A stretch of DNA of 64,000 nt from Halomarinibacterium sp041392125 (lineage in GTDB: Bacteria > Bacteroidota > Bacteroidia > Flavobacteriales > Flavobacteriaceae). A program made the position numbers and the translations under genes. This document shows positions 24,652-34,024 of the stretch, piece after piece. The stretch lies in assembly GCA_041392125.1 (NCBI GenBank), contig JAWKMR010000003.1:310001-374000 (forward strand), given 5' to 3'. The notes below the pieces were generated by a model. The model was given only the letters and a program-made list of their open reading frames with translations. It was not told where the DNA came from and ran no database searches. The number at the start of each line of letters is the position of its first letter. Positions within the stretch are counted from its first letter, which is position 1.

Positions 24652-26544
24652 ATGATGAAACATTTCCTGTCAATTCTTGTATTTTCATTTTTATTCATAA
24701 GCTGTAGTTCTTCTAAAACAGTCAAAAATGATTTGGCTATTTCAAATCCTATTGAAACTAGTGTAAACTTGGTAAACGTTACTAATGATAGAGTCCCGGT
24801 GACCGTAAATCCCGGACGTTTTACCACACAAACAGAGATTTACAGAATTCCAAAAGTAGTTCAAGGAACCTATTCGGTAAGTGATTTTGGAAAATACGTA
24901 GAAAATTTTAAAGCCTACGATTACCAGGGAAAGGAAATACCCAGCACACGATTGGATGATAATTCATGGTCCATTGCCAATGCCATTCAACTTGATAAAA
25001 TTACCTACGAAGTAAACGATACTTTTGATACAGAATCTAGCGGTGGCATTGGTGGAGAAAATCCCTTCTCACCCGCAGGAACCAATATTGAATCGACCAA
25101 TTATGTGTTGAATTTACACGGATTTATTGGTTATTTCGAGTCTTTAAAAAATGCGCAATACAAATTGGATGTAACAGCTCCAAGTACATTTAAGCGTTCT
25201 TCGGCCATTCAGGAAACCGGAACCCAAACCAGTGCCGATGGAAAAACCACCACAACCCATTATTTTGCCCCACGGTATTTTGATATTACTGATAATCCTA
25301 TGTTTTATGGCGAATTAGATGTGGAGGAGTTTCAAGTAGGAAGTATAAAAATTGTGTTGAGCGTCTATTCTCCCAATAAAGTACATACCGCAGCTGCCTT
25401 AAAAGAAAGCATGTTTACCATGATGCAGGCACAAAAAAAGTATTTGGGAGACGTTAATTCTACTCCTCGGTATGATATTTTTCTATATTTAAGTGAAATG
25501 AAAGAAGACTCTCCCAAAGGCTTTGGAGCTTTGGAACATCACACCTCTACCGTAGTGGTACTTCCTGAGAATTCGTCTCTTGAAGGGCTTTCAGAAAGCA
25601 TGATTGATGTAGTGGCACACGAATTTTTTCACATTGTAACTCCTTTAAGTGTTCATAGTGAAGATGTGCATTACTTTGATTATTATCAACCTACTTTTTC
25701 AAAACACTTATGGATGTACGAAGGAGTGACTGAATATTTCGCGCAACATTTTCAGGTATATGAAGGCCTTGTAACCTCTGATAAATTTTATGCCACCATG
25801 CTGGGTAAAATTAAAACCTCTATGAGTATGGACGATAGTATGAGTTTCACTAAAATGAGTGAAAATGTTTTGGATCAGCCGTATGCCTCAAATTACTATA
25901 ACGTGTATCAAAAGGGAGCACTTATTGGAATGTGTATCGATATTCTCATGCGAGAAGAAAGCAACGGGCAACGCAGTATGTTATCATTAATGAAAGAACT
26001 CTCCAACAAATATGGCAAAAACAAACCCTTTAATGACGATACCATTATTGCCGAAATAACCGAAATGACCTACCCTTCTGTAGGAGAATTTCTAAAAACC
26101 CATGTAGAAGGGACAACACCCATAAACTATAATGCATTTTTTGAAAAAGCAGGGTTAACTCTGGTGGATGGTACTATTGAAACAAATTATATTCAAAATG
26201 ATGGGGCTTTTATTTTTGCTCCTAACAGAGCAAAGGGCACTATTGGTTTTACCGAATTAGTAACACAAAACAGCTTTTGGAACGAAAACGGAGTACAAGC
26301 CGGTGACGTGCTAAAATCTGTTAACGGTACCACCGTTACCTTTGAAAATGCACAGCAAATCTTTACAGACATGTACATGTGGTCTCCGGGAACTAAAATT
26401 AAAGTGGTGCTTGATAGAGATGGAAAGGAAATTGTTATAGAAAAGGAGTTAACACAATCTTATACTACCGGCCAAAAATTGGAAGAGAATCCTAACGCCT
26501 CCGAAAAACAAATAGCCCTTAGAAAGGCTTGGTTGAAAGGGTAA
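24652..26544 (+). CDS. M61 family metallopeptidase (lipoprotein, PDZ domain)
   Basis: 630 residues. The lipoprotein signal ends in LFISC, so Cys19 or thereabouts is lipidated; the protein would be in the periplasm or on a membrane face. The glycyl-aminopeptidase-like catalytic domain has the zinc motif AHEFFHIVTPLSVH (His323-Glu-x-x-His327) and a downstream Glu in LWMYEGVTEYF. A PDZ-like domain follows near 530-590 (GVQAGDVLKSVNG). A second ATG one codon in is equally possible as the start. Likely degrades peptides with N-terminal Gly or Ala. Confidence 0.9.
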   Translation: MMKHFLSILVFSFLFISCSSSKTVKNDLAISNPIETSVNLVNVTNDRVPVTVNPGRFTTQTEIYRIPKVVQGTYSVSDFGKYVENFKAYDYQGKEIPSTRLDDNSWSIANAIQLDKITYEVNDTFDTESSGGIGGENPFSPAGTNIESTNYVLNLHGFIGYFESLKNAQYKLDVTAPSTFKRSSAIQETGTQTSADGKTTTTHYFAPRYFDITDNPMFYGELDVEEFQVGSIKIVLSVYSPNKVHTAAALKESMFTMMQAQKKYLGDVNSTPRYDIFLYLSEMKEDSPKGFGALEHHTSTVVVLPENSSLEGLSESMIDVVAHEFFHIVTPLSVHSEDVHYFDYYQPTFSKHLWMYEGVTEYFAQHFQVYEGLVTSDKFYATMLGKIKTSMSMDDSMSFTKMSENVLDQPYASNYYNVYQKGALIGMCIDILMREESNGQRSMLSLMKELSNKYGKNKPFNDDTIIAEITEMTYPSVGEFLKTHVEGTTPINYNAFFEKAGLTLVDGTIETNYIQNDGAFIFAPNRAKGTIGFTELVTQNSFWNENGVQAGDVLKSVNGTTVTFENAQQIFTDMYMWSPGTKIKVVLDRDGKEIVIEKELTQSYTTGQKLEENPNASEKQIALRKAWLKG

Positions 26545-26562
26545 AAAGTATTGTTTTATACT

Positions 26563-27135
26563 TTACGAAAGTATACTTTGAACTTGTTTTTTTAAATCGG
26601 GTAATACATCCTTTTCAAACCATTCATTTTTAAATACCCAAAAACGATTTCTCGGGGAAGGATGGGGCAATGGGAAATATAGTGTTTGATACATTTTAAA
26701 ATTTCGAACCGTTTCAGTCAAATTCGCTTTGGATTTTTCTTTTAAGTAATAGGATTGCGCGTAGGTGCCTATTAAAATAAACAATCGAATCGATTTTAAT
26801 TGTTTAAAAATTGTCTCGTGCCAAGTAGAAGCACATTCGGGCCTTGGAGGTAAATCGCCACTTTTCCCTTTTCCTGGGTAGCAAAAGCCCATAGGGACAA
26901 GTGCAAAATTAGAAGGGTTATAGAATTCATCTTCAGTAACTCCTAACCAAGATCGTAACAGTCTCCCGCTAGCATCATCCCAAGGGATTCCCGATTCATG
27001 TACTTTCGTTCCCGGAGCTTGTCCTATAATACAAATTTTAGAGTCTTCAGCAATAGAAAAAACAGGACGGGGTCCTAATGGCAGCTGTGCCTTACAAATT
27101 GTGCACCCTTTTATTTCTTGAAGTAACGTATTCAT
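26563..27135 (-). CDS. Uracil-DNA glycosylase family protein
   Basis: 190 residues of the UDG superfamily (COG1573-like). The active-site region is CIIGQAPGTKVHESGIPWDD and the second motif is PLPHPSPRN near the C-terminus. Four cysteines (GCTICKA near 11-14, then FCYPGKG and RPECAS) sit where the Fe-S ligands of family 4 enzymes occur, so an Fe-S cluster is plausible. It removes uracil or a related base from DNA. Its start lies 1 base after the rsmI stop region, so the two genes are probably co-transcribed. Confidence 0.85.
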   Translation of the reverse strand: MNTLLQEIKGCTICKAQLPLGPRPVFSIAEDSKICIIGQAPGTKVHESGIPWDDASGRLLRSWLGVTEDEFYNPSNFALVPMGFCYPGKGKSGDLPPRPECASTWHETIFKQLKSIRLFILIGTYAQSYYLKEKSKANLTETVRNFKMYQTLYFPLPHPSPRNRFWVFKNEWFEKDVLPDLKKQVQSILS

Positions 27136-27136
27136 T

Positions 27137-27805
27137 TTATTTACCGCCTACTACAATCACCAGCTCCCCCTTGGGAGGTTTGGCTTCAAAATGTTTAAGC
27201 ACTTCTGTAGTAGTTCCACGTACCGTTTCTTCATGCAGTTTCGTTAACTCACGTGACACAGATACTGTTCTTTCAGCACCAAAATATTCCACAAATTGTG
27301 AGAGGGTTTTTACTAATTTATGTGGCGATTCGTAAAAAATCATGGTTCGGGTTTCTTCTGCCAAATCTTGTAATCGGGTTTGGCGGCCTTTTTTTACGGG
27401 TAAAAATCCTTCAAAAACAAATCGGTCGTTTGGGAAACCACTATTCACTAATGCAGGAACAAAAGCGGTGGCTCCGGGAAGACAATCTACCTCAATACCC
27501 GCTTGCACACATGCTCTGGTTAACAAAAATCCGGGGTCACTAATGGCCGGAGTACCTGCATCACTAATTAACGCAATGTTTTGACCTTCTTTTATTTTGG
27601 CCACAAGACCCGCCACCGTTTTATGCTCGTTATGCATATGATGCGATTGCATGGGGGTCGCAATTTCAAAATGTTTTAGTAGCTTTCCACTGGTGCGAGT
27701 ATCTTCGGCAAGAATTAAATCTACTTCTTTTAAAACATCAATCGCCCTAAAAGTCATATCTTTTAAGTTACCTATGGGAGTGGGAACCAGGTATAGTTTT
27801 CCCAT
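27137..27805 (-). CDS. rsmI: 16S rRNA (cytidine-1402-2'-O)-methyltransferase
   Basis: SAM-dependent methyltransferase of the tetrapyrrole-methylase fold acting on the ribosomal P site. 222 residues, with LYLVPTPIGNLKDMTFRA at the N-terminus, AEDTRTSGKLLKHF, and ALISDAGTPAISDPG, all diagnostic of RsmI. Tightly linked to the downstream UDG gene and 6 bases after a conserved hypothetical gene, which suggests a three-gene operon on the minus strand. Confidence 0.94.
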   Translation of the reverse strand: MGKLYLVPTPIGNLKDMTFRAIDVLKEVDLILAEDTRTSGKLLKHFEIATPMQSHHMHNEHKTVAGLVAKIKEGQNIALISDAGTPAISDPGFLLTRACVQAGIEVDCLPGATAFVPALVNSGFPNDRFVFEGFLPVKKGRQTRLQDLAEETRTMIFYESPHKLVKTLSQFVEYFGAERTVSVSRELTKLHEETVRGTTTEVLKHFEAKPPKGELVIVVGGK

Positions 27806-27811
27806 ACAAGA

Positions 27812-28591
27812 CTAATTAAATCGCTTTTCAATGAGCGACATAAAACGCTCTGAATATTCTTCTTTATGAAGCCAGTAATTGTAGTCTGGTTTTACTCTTC
27901 CTTTAATAAACTCCTGTGCTTTTTCAAAACTAGGCATAGTATTTATTTGCGAAAGCACTCGGGTATAGTCATCTGCACTACCGTTAAAAAGGTGTTTTAT
28001 GAATGCCAATCTATCGTTAAGGCCAATGGCAAGTCCTGTTGGGATGGCATCGTTGAGTGATTTTGGTTTTTCGCTATCCTGAATCTTACTAGTTTCTGCA
28101 GGGTTTGGGTTTTCCATGGTTTCGGTAACCACAATAGTTTTTAAAGATTCAGGCATTTCTTTTCGTTCAAAAACGGGCATTTCTTTATAGTGTACGGCAA
28201 AATCTTCTAAATCGTTTTTCTGAAATTGTTTTGTGGGTAATAATTCCTCCAAAAGAGCTTCTACCTTCTCAGATTCTTCGGGCATTTGTGCGACAATATC
28301 TTTTATTTTTTCGGTGGCTGGCTCTACCAATTCTTCTTTGTTCTCAGGAGACGGAACCGGCTTGGGATCTTTAAACCAGTTTTGTTCCCTAAAACTTTTA
28401 GAATCGAATGCTTCTTCTATTTTTTCAGAATTTGAATTTCCGGTAATCTGCGTTTCAAAATATTCCAACACCGAAAGTTTTTCGTACAACATTCTTGTTT
28501 GCTCTTTCATTTCAGCAATCGCTATTAAAGAATCCGATGCCAAAATTGAGGAGGCCAATTCTTTTAATTTTTTTTGCAATTCCTTCTTCAT
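27812..28591 (-). CDS. Conserved flavobacterial hypothetical protein, charged and helical
   Basis: 259 residues, no signal peptide or membrane span. The N-terminus MKKELQKKLKELASSILA and the segment EQTRMLYEKLSVLEYFE look coiled or helical; the middle is acidic and low in complexity. The last 85 residues, containing NDAIPTGLAIGLNDRLAFIK and the final KEEYSERFMSLIEKRF, are the most protein-like block and the part I would expect to be conserved. I do not know its function. It heads the rsmI-UDG cluster, divergent from tdk. Confidence 0.75.
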   Translation of the reverse strand: MKKELQKKLKELASSILASDSLIAIAEMKEQTRMLYEKLSVLEYFETQITGNSNSEKIEEAFDSKSFREQNWFKDPKPVPSPENKEELVEPATEKIKDIVAQMPEESEKVEALLEELLPTKQFQKNDLEDFAVHYKEMPVFERKEMPESLKTIVVTETMENPNPAETSKIQDSEKPKSLNDAIPTGLAIGLNDRLAFIKHLFNGSADDYTRVLSQINTMPSFEKAQEFIKGRVKPDYNYWLHKEEYSERFMSLIEKRFN

Positions 28592-28691
28592 AACTTTTAC
28601 TTTTTATACGGTGTGCTATTTTTTGTTTTGCTAAATTTACGCATCCTATACGTAAACGTCAAAGATTTCTATTTTATTCTAAAAACGAATT

Positions 28692-29330
28692 ATGTTTCTC
28701 GAAAATACCGTTAATCAAAAAGAACAGTTTGGTTGGATTGAGGTAATTTGTGGTTCTATGTTTTCGGGAAAAACCGAAGAATTAATCCGAAGGCTCAAAC
28801 GCGCCCAATTTGCCCGCCAAAAAGTAGAAATTTTTAAACCTGCTGTCGATACTCGTTATGATGAAGACAAAGTGGTTTCGCACGATAGTAATGAAATTCG
28901 ATCCACGGCTGTGCCTGCTGCGGCAAATATCCCCATCTTGGCAGATGGCTGCGATGTCATAGGTATTGATGAAGCACAATTTTTTGATGCCGAAATTGTG
29001 AAGGTTTGTAACGATCTAGCCAACCAGGGAATGCGGGTGATTGTGGCAGGCCTTGATATGGATTTTAAAGGGAATCCCTTTGGCCCTATGCCGGCATTGA
29101 TGGCTACGGCAGAATATGTAACCAAAGTCCATGCCGTGTGCACCCGAACCGGAAATTTGGCTCATTACAGCTACCGAAAAGCACAAAGTGATGATTTGGT
29201 TTTGCTAGGTGAAACGGAAGAGTACGAACCCTTAAGTCGGGCAGCCTACTACAAAGCCATGCTTAGAGAGCGCGTAAAAAAAATAGAGGTGAAAGAACCG
29301 GAGCAAGTGCCCACTAAAAAGCAATCTTAG
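28692..29330 (+). CDS. tdk: Thymidine kinase (type II)
   Basis: Phosphorylates thymidine in the salvage pathway. 212 residues. The P-loop is GSMFSGKTEELIRR, Walker B is IGIDEAQFFD, and the lasso region is AHYSYRKAQSDD. The usual structural-zinc Cys pairs are incomplete: only one Cys is seen in HAVCTRTG. Two bases separate it from alr, so they are likely co-transcribed. Confidence 0.94.
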   Translation: MFLENTVNQKEQFGWIEVICGSMFSGKTEELIRRLKRAQFARQKVEIFKPAVDTRYDEDKVVSHDSNEIRSTAVPAAANIPILADGCDVIGIDEAQFFDAEIVKVCNDLANQGMRVIVAGLDMDFKGNPFGPMPALMATAEYVTKVHAVCTRTGNLAHYSYRKAQSDDLVLLGETEEYEPLSRAAYYKAMLRERVKKIEVKEPEQVPTKKQS

Positions 29331-29331
29331 T

Positions 29332-30453
29332 ATGGGAAACACTCAAACTAATGTCGGTGAAACGGTACTGGAGATTAACCTCAACGCTTTAGACCACAAT
29401 TATCATTTTTTAAAATCCAAAATAAACAGCAGCACAAAAATGATGGCCGTCGTAAAAGCCTATGGCTATGGAAGTGATGCTGCCGCCATTGCTAAAGAAT
29501 TAGTTTCCCTGGGCGTAGATTATTTTGCTGTTGCGTATGCCAAAGAAGGCGAATTGCTTCGAGAACATTCTATCATGTCCCCTATTTTGGTATTGCATAC
29601 ATTGCCTTCAAATTTTGATGTTATTATCAATAGATGTTTGGAACCCAATATTTATTCGCTTAACATTTTAAAACAGTTTATTGCCTTTGCTGAAAAGGAA
29701 AACCAGAAAGACTATCCCATTCATATTAAATTTAATACGGGACTTAATCGGCTTGGCTTTTCTGAAAAAGACATCGAAGAAATAATACAAACCCTTTCGA
29801 AAACGAAAAGTGTAAAGGTAAAATCCATTTTTTCACACCTCGCGGCAAGTGAAGATTTTTCTGAAGCTGCCTTCACGTTATCACAAATTGAAAAATTCAA
29901 AAATGCATCAGAGTTATTAATTCAAAAATTAGGGTACACCCCGCTTCGTCATACCGTAAATACTTCCGGAATTTTAAACTACCCGGAAGCACAGTTCGAT
30001 ATGGTTAGAAGTGGTATTGGCTTGTATGGCTTCGGGAATGACCCAAAATTTGATGCTTTATTTCGTCCCATTGGCACCTTAAAAACTATCATTTCTCAAA
30101 TTCACGAAGTTAAAAAAGGAGAGAGTTTAGGCTACAACCGTGCCTTTATGGCAACACAAGACACCAAAACAGCCACGCTCCCTTTGGGACATGCCGATGG
30201 TATTTCAAGAATTTATGGAAATGGTAAGGGTTGGGTAACCATTCAAGGAAAAAAAGCCCCCATTGTAGGGAATGTTTGCATGGACATGATTATGGTAGAT
30301 GTGACACAAATAGATTGTAAGGAAGGAGATGAGGTGTGCGTTTTTGGAACTATAAAAAGTGCAAACGAAATGGCAACGCACGCAGGTACCATTTCCTATG
30401 AATTGATTACCTCCGTCTCTCAACGGGTAAAAAGGGTTCTTTGCCGAAAATGA
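29332..30453 (+). CDS. alr: Alanine racemase
   Basis: PLP enzyme making D-alanine for peptidoglycan. 373 residues. PLP lysine is Lys42 in AVVKAYGYGSDA. The second-base Tyr lies in GESLGYNRAF, and PLGHADGISRIYG and VGNVCMDMIMVDV are family motifs. Standard fold IV length; the gene follows tdk by 1-2 bases. Confidence 0.95.
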   Translation: MGNTQTNVGETVLEINLNALDHNYHFLKSKINSSTKMMAVVKAYGYGSDAAAIAKELVSLGVDYFAVAYAKEGELLREHSIMSPILVLHTLPSNFDVIINRCLEPNIYSLNILKQFIAFAEKENQKDYPIHIKFNTGLNRLGFSEKDIEEIIQTLSKTKSVKVKSIFSHLAASEDFSEAAFTLSQIEKFKNASELLIQKLGYTPLRHTVNTSGILNYPEAQFDMVRSGIGLYGFGNDPKFDALFRPIGTLKTIISQIHEVKKGESLGYNRAFMATQDTKTATLPLGHADGISRIYGNGKGWVTIQGKKAPIVGNVCMDMIMVDVTQIDCKEGDEVCVFGTIKSANEMATHAGTISYELITSVSQRVKRVLCRK

Positions 30454-30532
30454 TTTGCTGAAAAGATGAAAATGAAAATGCAATTGTTTTTTTTAGTAAA
30501 TTAGATACATATTAACTCTAAAACCAACGATT

Positions 30533-30931
30533 ATGCTTAAAGAATTTAAGAATTTTATCATGACAGGCAATGTGATAGATTTATCTATTGCTGTTATTTT
30601 AGGTGCTGCTCTTGGTGCAGTTGTAACAGGATTCACAAATGATATTATGATGCCCATTGTCGGACATTTTGCTGGTGGGATGGATTTTTCTGAATTGAAG
30701 ATAGTATTAACCCAAGCGTCAACTGATGCAGAGGGTAATGTGACTCCAGAAAATGCTATTATGTGGGGGAAGTGGGTCAATGCACTCATCAATCTTGTAA
30801 TTGTTGGATTTGTTCTCTTTATGATTGTAAAAGCCTATAACAAAACTAAAAAACCAGCCGAAGCACCAGCCCCGGCAGGTCCTTCAGAAATTGATTTGTT
30901 GACTGAAATTAGAGATGCTTTAAAAAAGTAA
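30533..30931 (+). CDS. mscL: Large-conductance mechanosensitive channel
   Basis: Inner-membrane channel that opens under hypo-osmotic stress. 132 residues. The N-terminal amphipathic helix and first span are KEFKNFIMTGNVIDLSIAVI and GAALGAVVTGF, followed by a periplasmic loop, a second span (LINLVIVGFVLFMIVKAY) and a charged C-terminal bundle (LLTEIRDALKK). Typical family length. Confidence 0.95.
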   Translation: MLKEFKNFIMTGNVIDLSIAVILGAALGAVVTGFTNDIMMPIVGHFAGGMDFSELKIVLTQASTDAEGNVTPENAIMWGKWVNALINLVIVGFVLFMIVKAYNKTKKPAEAPAPAGPSEIDLLTEIRDALKK

Positions 30932-30968
30932 ACGCGTAGCACCGCTACACTACCCATACTCACTCTAA

Positions 30969-30997
30969 ACCCCGCCATAAAGGCGGGGTCTTTTTTT
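30969..30997 (+). terminator. Terminator of mscL
   Basis: 8-bp stem ACCCCGCC/GGCGGGGT (30969-30976 and 30982-30989), loop ATAAA, followed by C and seven T. Confidence 0.85.
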
Positions 30998-31031
30998 GCA
31001 TTTTATTTTGAATAAATTATTTTCTATCGTC

Positions 31032-31039
31032 TATTTTTG
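31032..31039 (+). promoter_or_regulatory. -7 promoter box of asd
   Basis: TATTTTTG matches TAnnTTTG, 16 bases before the ATG at 31056. Confidence 0.5.
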
Positions 31040-31055
31040 AACAAAATTTACAAGT

Positions 31056-32051
31056 ATGAAAGTCGCCGTTGTAGGAGCCACCGGTATGGTGGGAGAAGTC
31101 ATGTTACAATTGTTAGCCGAAAGAAATTTTCCTGTATCGGAACTAATTCCTGTTGCTTCAGAAAAATCTGTAGGTAAAATAATCTCTTTCAAAGGAAATA
31201 AATACCCTGTTGTTTCCATAGAAGATGCAATTGCCAAGAAACCAACCATCGCTGTTTTTTCAGCAGGAGGAGGAACCTCTTTAGAGTGGGCTCCAAAATT
31301 TGCGGCTGTGGGTACAACTGTTATTGATAATTCTTCCGCTTGGCGAATGGATGCCACTAAAAAATTGATTGTTCCGGAGATTAACGCTTTCATTTTAACA
31401 AAAGCAGACAAAATAATTGCCAACCCCAACTGCTCTACCATTCAATTAGTGATGGTATTGGCGCCACTTCATAAAAAATACAAAATGCGACGCGTTATTG
31501 TTTCTACCTATCAATCGGTTTCAGGAACAGGAGTTAAAGCAGTTCAGCAATTGGAAAATGAAATAGCCGGTATTAAAGGAGACATGGCCTATCCTTACCC
31601 CATTTTTAAGAATGCACTGCCGCAGTGTGATGTGTTTGAAGAAAACGGCTATACCAAAGAAGAGATGAAATTAGCTAGAGAGCCTCAAAAAATAATTGAT
31701 GACCGAACTTTTTCAGTTACGGCAACTGCAGTGCGAATCCCAACTGCCGGAGGACACAGTGAATCTGTAAATGTAGAGTTTTACAACGATTTTAATCTTT
31801 CCGAAGTTCGACACACACTACATAATACACCTGGAGTGGTGGTACAGGACAATCCCGATACTAAAACCTATCCTATGCCTATGTATGCACATCAAAAAGA
31901 CGATGTGTTTGTGGGGCGTATTCGAAGAGACGAAACTCAACCTAACACCCTCAATATGTGGATTGTAGGTGATAATCTTCGTAAAGGAGCAGCTACTAAT
32001 GCTATTCAAATTGCAGAGTATCTGGTTAATAATAAATTGGTTGAGTTTTAA
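31056..32051 (+). CDS. asd: Aspartate-semialdehyde dehydrogenase
   Basis: Reduces aspartyl phosphate to the semialdehyde for lysine/DAP, threonine and methionine synthesis. 331 residues. NADP loop VVGATGMVGEVML, active-site Cys126 in NPNCSTIQLV, and catalytic His within RIPTAGGHSESVNVEF. It stands alone between the mscL terminator and the DoxX gene. Confidence 0.95.
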   Translation: MKVAVVGATGMVGEVMLQLLAERNFPVSELIPVASEKSVGKIISFKGNKYPVVSIEDAIAKKPTIAVFSAGGGTSLEWAPKFAAVGTTVIDNSSAWRMDATKKLIVPEINAFILTKADKIIANPNCSTIQLVMVLAPLHKKYKMRRVIVSTYQSVSGTGVKAVQQLENEIAGIKGDMAYPYPIFKNALPQCDVFEENGYTKEEMKLAREPQKIIDDRTFSVTATAVRIPTAGGHSESVNVEFYNDFNLSEVRHTLHNTPGVVVQDNPDTKTYPMPMYAHQKDDVFVGRIRRDETQPNTLNMWIVGDNLRKGAATNAIQIAEYLVNNKLVEF

Positions 32052-32113
32052 GTAGTTTGTAAGTATTGTTTTGAAATAGCGTCTTAGAGTACATTATTTC
32101 AAAAAACTAACAG

Positions 32114-32512
32114 ATGAAACATTTTCAAACTATTCTTCGCATTGGGCTTGGGCTAATGCTTTTACTATTTGGCATCAACAAATTCTTCTGGTTTCTTCAA
32201 GATTTCGATTTTACGGGCTTCCCCGAAGCCGAACATCTTTTCAATGCATTGCGATATTCAGGTGCCGAAGCCAATGGAAAAGGCTACATTATGAATTTGG
32301 TAGGATTAATTGAAGTAGTAGTGGGTCTATTATTGGTGATTAAAAAATGGGTTCCGTTTGCATTGGTGATGCTAGTGCCTATTTCAATCAACTTGGTGGC
32401 TTTTCACCTTTTTGTAAATCTGCCGAATATTGGTCCGGCTTTAGTGGTTGCATTGGTAAACGGATATCTTATATACAAAAATTGGAGTTCGTACCAATCT
32501 ATGTTTAAGTAA
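32114..32512 (+). CDS. DoxX-family membrane protein, copy 1
   Basis: 132 residues, four predicted membrane spans (about 7-20, 60-77, 82-102, 105-122). Characteristic stretches are GINKFFWFL and VGLIEVVVGLLLVIKKWVPF. It is a close paralogue of the gene at 35720: both share the G-LI/FLE-VGLLL-KKWVPFAL block and a C-terminal YLIYK-W-SY end. DoxX proteins are linked to quinone or thiosulfate redox and oxidative-stress functions in some bacteria; the role here is unknown. Confidence 0.85.
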   Translation: MKHFQTILRIGLGLMLLLFGINKFFWFLQDFDFTGFPEAEHLFNALRYSGAEANGKGYIMNLVGLIEVVVGLLLVIKKWVPFALVMLVPISINLVAFHLFVNLPNIGPALVVALVNGYLIYKNWSSYQSMFK

Positions 32513-32615
32513 AAAGTTTAGAAGCAACTGCTTAGCTATGTAAATAAAAAGTTTTTCTTACATTTATGACCTTCTAAATTTTTAGAACAAAAAAATGCTA
32601 TAAAGAATGTTATTT

Positions 32616-34007
32616 ATGAAGAAGACTTTTTTTTATGTAAGTATTCTATTTTTTTCTCTTTCAGCAGTGTTTTTACACGGCTGTAAATCATCTGATGATG
32701 ATTCCGGATATGTTCCTATTAACATTATTGCAAATGCAGATAGCGGTGAAGTATTTCAAAATGCGGTACTCGAAATAGCCGTTTTACAAAACGACACCAA
32801 TATTCCGGAAGAAGGTGAAATCATTCTTACTAACCCTTTAAATGGTACTGTGGTTTTAAACACCAACGGAACCCCTACCGAAATCTTGGATGATTTTGTG
32901 ATTTACACCCCGAATGAAACCACTACCGGAGAGGACACCTTTGAGTATACCGTGTGTGATGCTTCCGGGCAAAGTTGTGCCACCGGAACTGTTACCATTA
33001 ATGTTTTACCCTTTACCCCGGTAAATTTTGATATTGCCTCAGTTCCTTATCCAACCCTTTCAGAGTACAACTTCTTTGAAGGAGATTTAGCAAATCACGA
33101 CCCTGTTTATGGTGTACTGCCCTATGATCTTATTACACCTCTCTTTACAGATTACGCCCATAAAAAACGCTTTGTTTGGATGCCCTATGGTGTTAAAGCG
33201 CAATACGATGGCGATGGTAATATTTTAAATTTTCCGACAGGAACAATTTTAATAAAAACATTTTATTACGATAATGTTTTACCGGCTAACACGACCCAAA
33301 TTATTGAAACACGCTTATTAATTAAGAAAGCCGACGGATGGATTTTTGCGGATTATATTTGGAACCAAGAACAAAATGAGGGGTTTCTTGATACCACCGG
33401 TGACGGAGGATTTAAGGAAATTGAATGGGTTGAAAATGGAGAAACCAAATTTGTTAACTACCGTATTCCATCGCAAAGCCAATGCTATACTTGTCATAAA
33501 AACTTTAAAGCAGAGTCTCCCATTGGCCCAAAACCTCAAAACTTAAATAGAAACTTTACCTATGCTGATGGCGAAAAAAATCAATTGGAAAAATGGATTG
33601 AAATGGGGTATTTGGAAAGTGTTCCTTCTGCCATCACAACCGTTGTAAACTGGCAAGACACCTCCAATTCTTTAGCACTAAGAGTGCGTTCCTATCTTGA
33701 TATTAATTGTGCTAACTGCCACAGTGAGAGTGGTCATTGCGACTATAGACCCTTGCGTTTTGCTTTCAGTGAAACTGAAAATCCAGACAACTTGGGTATT
33801 TGTATCACTCCAGACACTCCTATTCCCGGGTACGACGATTCAAAAGTTATTATTCCGGGAGATGCGGAAAACTCAATTTTATTTTTTAGATTTAGTACTA
33901 ATAATGAAGAATACCGAATGCCTTTATTGGGGCGAACCATTCAACACCAAGAAGCACTTGCGCTTATTGAAGAATGGATAAATACTTTAACTGAAACTTG
34001 TGATTAA
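32616..34007 (+). CDS. Diheme c-type cytochrome lipoprotein (SO_2930-like) with cadherin-like domain
   Basis: 463 residues from this ATG; an ATG at 32607 is also in frame. The signal ends in FLHGC, a lipobox. Residues of about 35-130 form a bacterial Ig/cadherin-like domain (the VLQNDTNIPEEG style of Ig_3/tandem repeats). The remainder matches the SO_2930-type module with two heme sites: CYTCH near residue 290 and CANCH near 365. The final PLLGRTIQHQEALALIEEW may supply a distal ligand environment. A surface or periplasmic electron carrier or peroxidase-like role is likely, but unproven. Confidence 0.83.
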   Translation: MKKTFFYVSILFFSLSAVFLHGCKSSDDDSGYVPINIIANADSGEVFQNAVLEIAVLQNDTNIPEEGEIILTNPLNGTVVLNTNGTPTEILDDFVIYTPNETTTGEDTFEYTVCDASGQSCATGTVTINVLPFTPVNFDIASVPYPTLSEYNFFEGDLANHDPVYGVLPYDLITPLFTDYAHKKRFVWMPYGVKAQYDGDGNILNFPTGTILIKTFYYDNVLPANTTQIIETRLLIKKADGWIFADYIWNQEQNEGFLDTTGDGGFKEIEWVENGETKFVNYRIPSQSQCYTCHKNFKAESPIGPKPQNLNRNFTYADGEKNQLEKWIEMGYLESVPSAITTVVNWQDTSNSLALRVRSYLDINCANCHSESGHCDYRPLRFAFSETENPDNLGICITPDTPIPGYDDSKVIIPGDAENSILFFRFSTNNEEYRMPLLGRTIQHQEALALIEEWINTLTETCD

Positions 34008-34024
34008 CCAATTAAAAACATTTT

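Noticed and set aside
33697..33981. 94-codon frame inside the diheme cytochrome gene
   Set aside because: Out-of-frame shadow of a clear gene containing CxxCH motifs; composition not protein-like.
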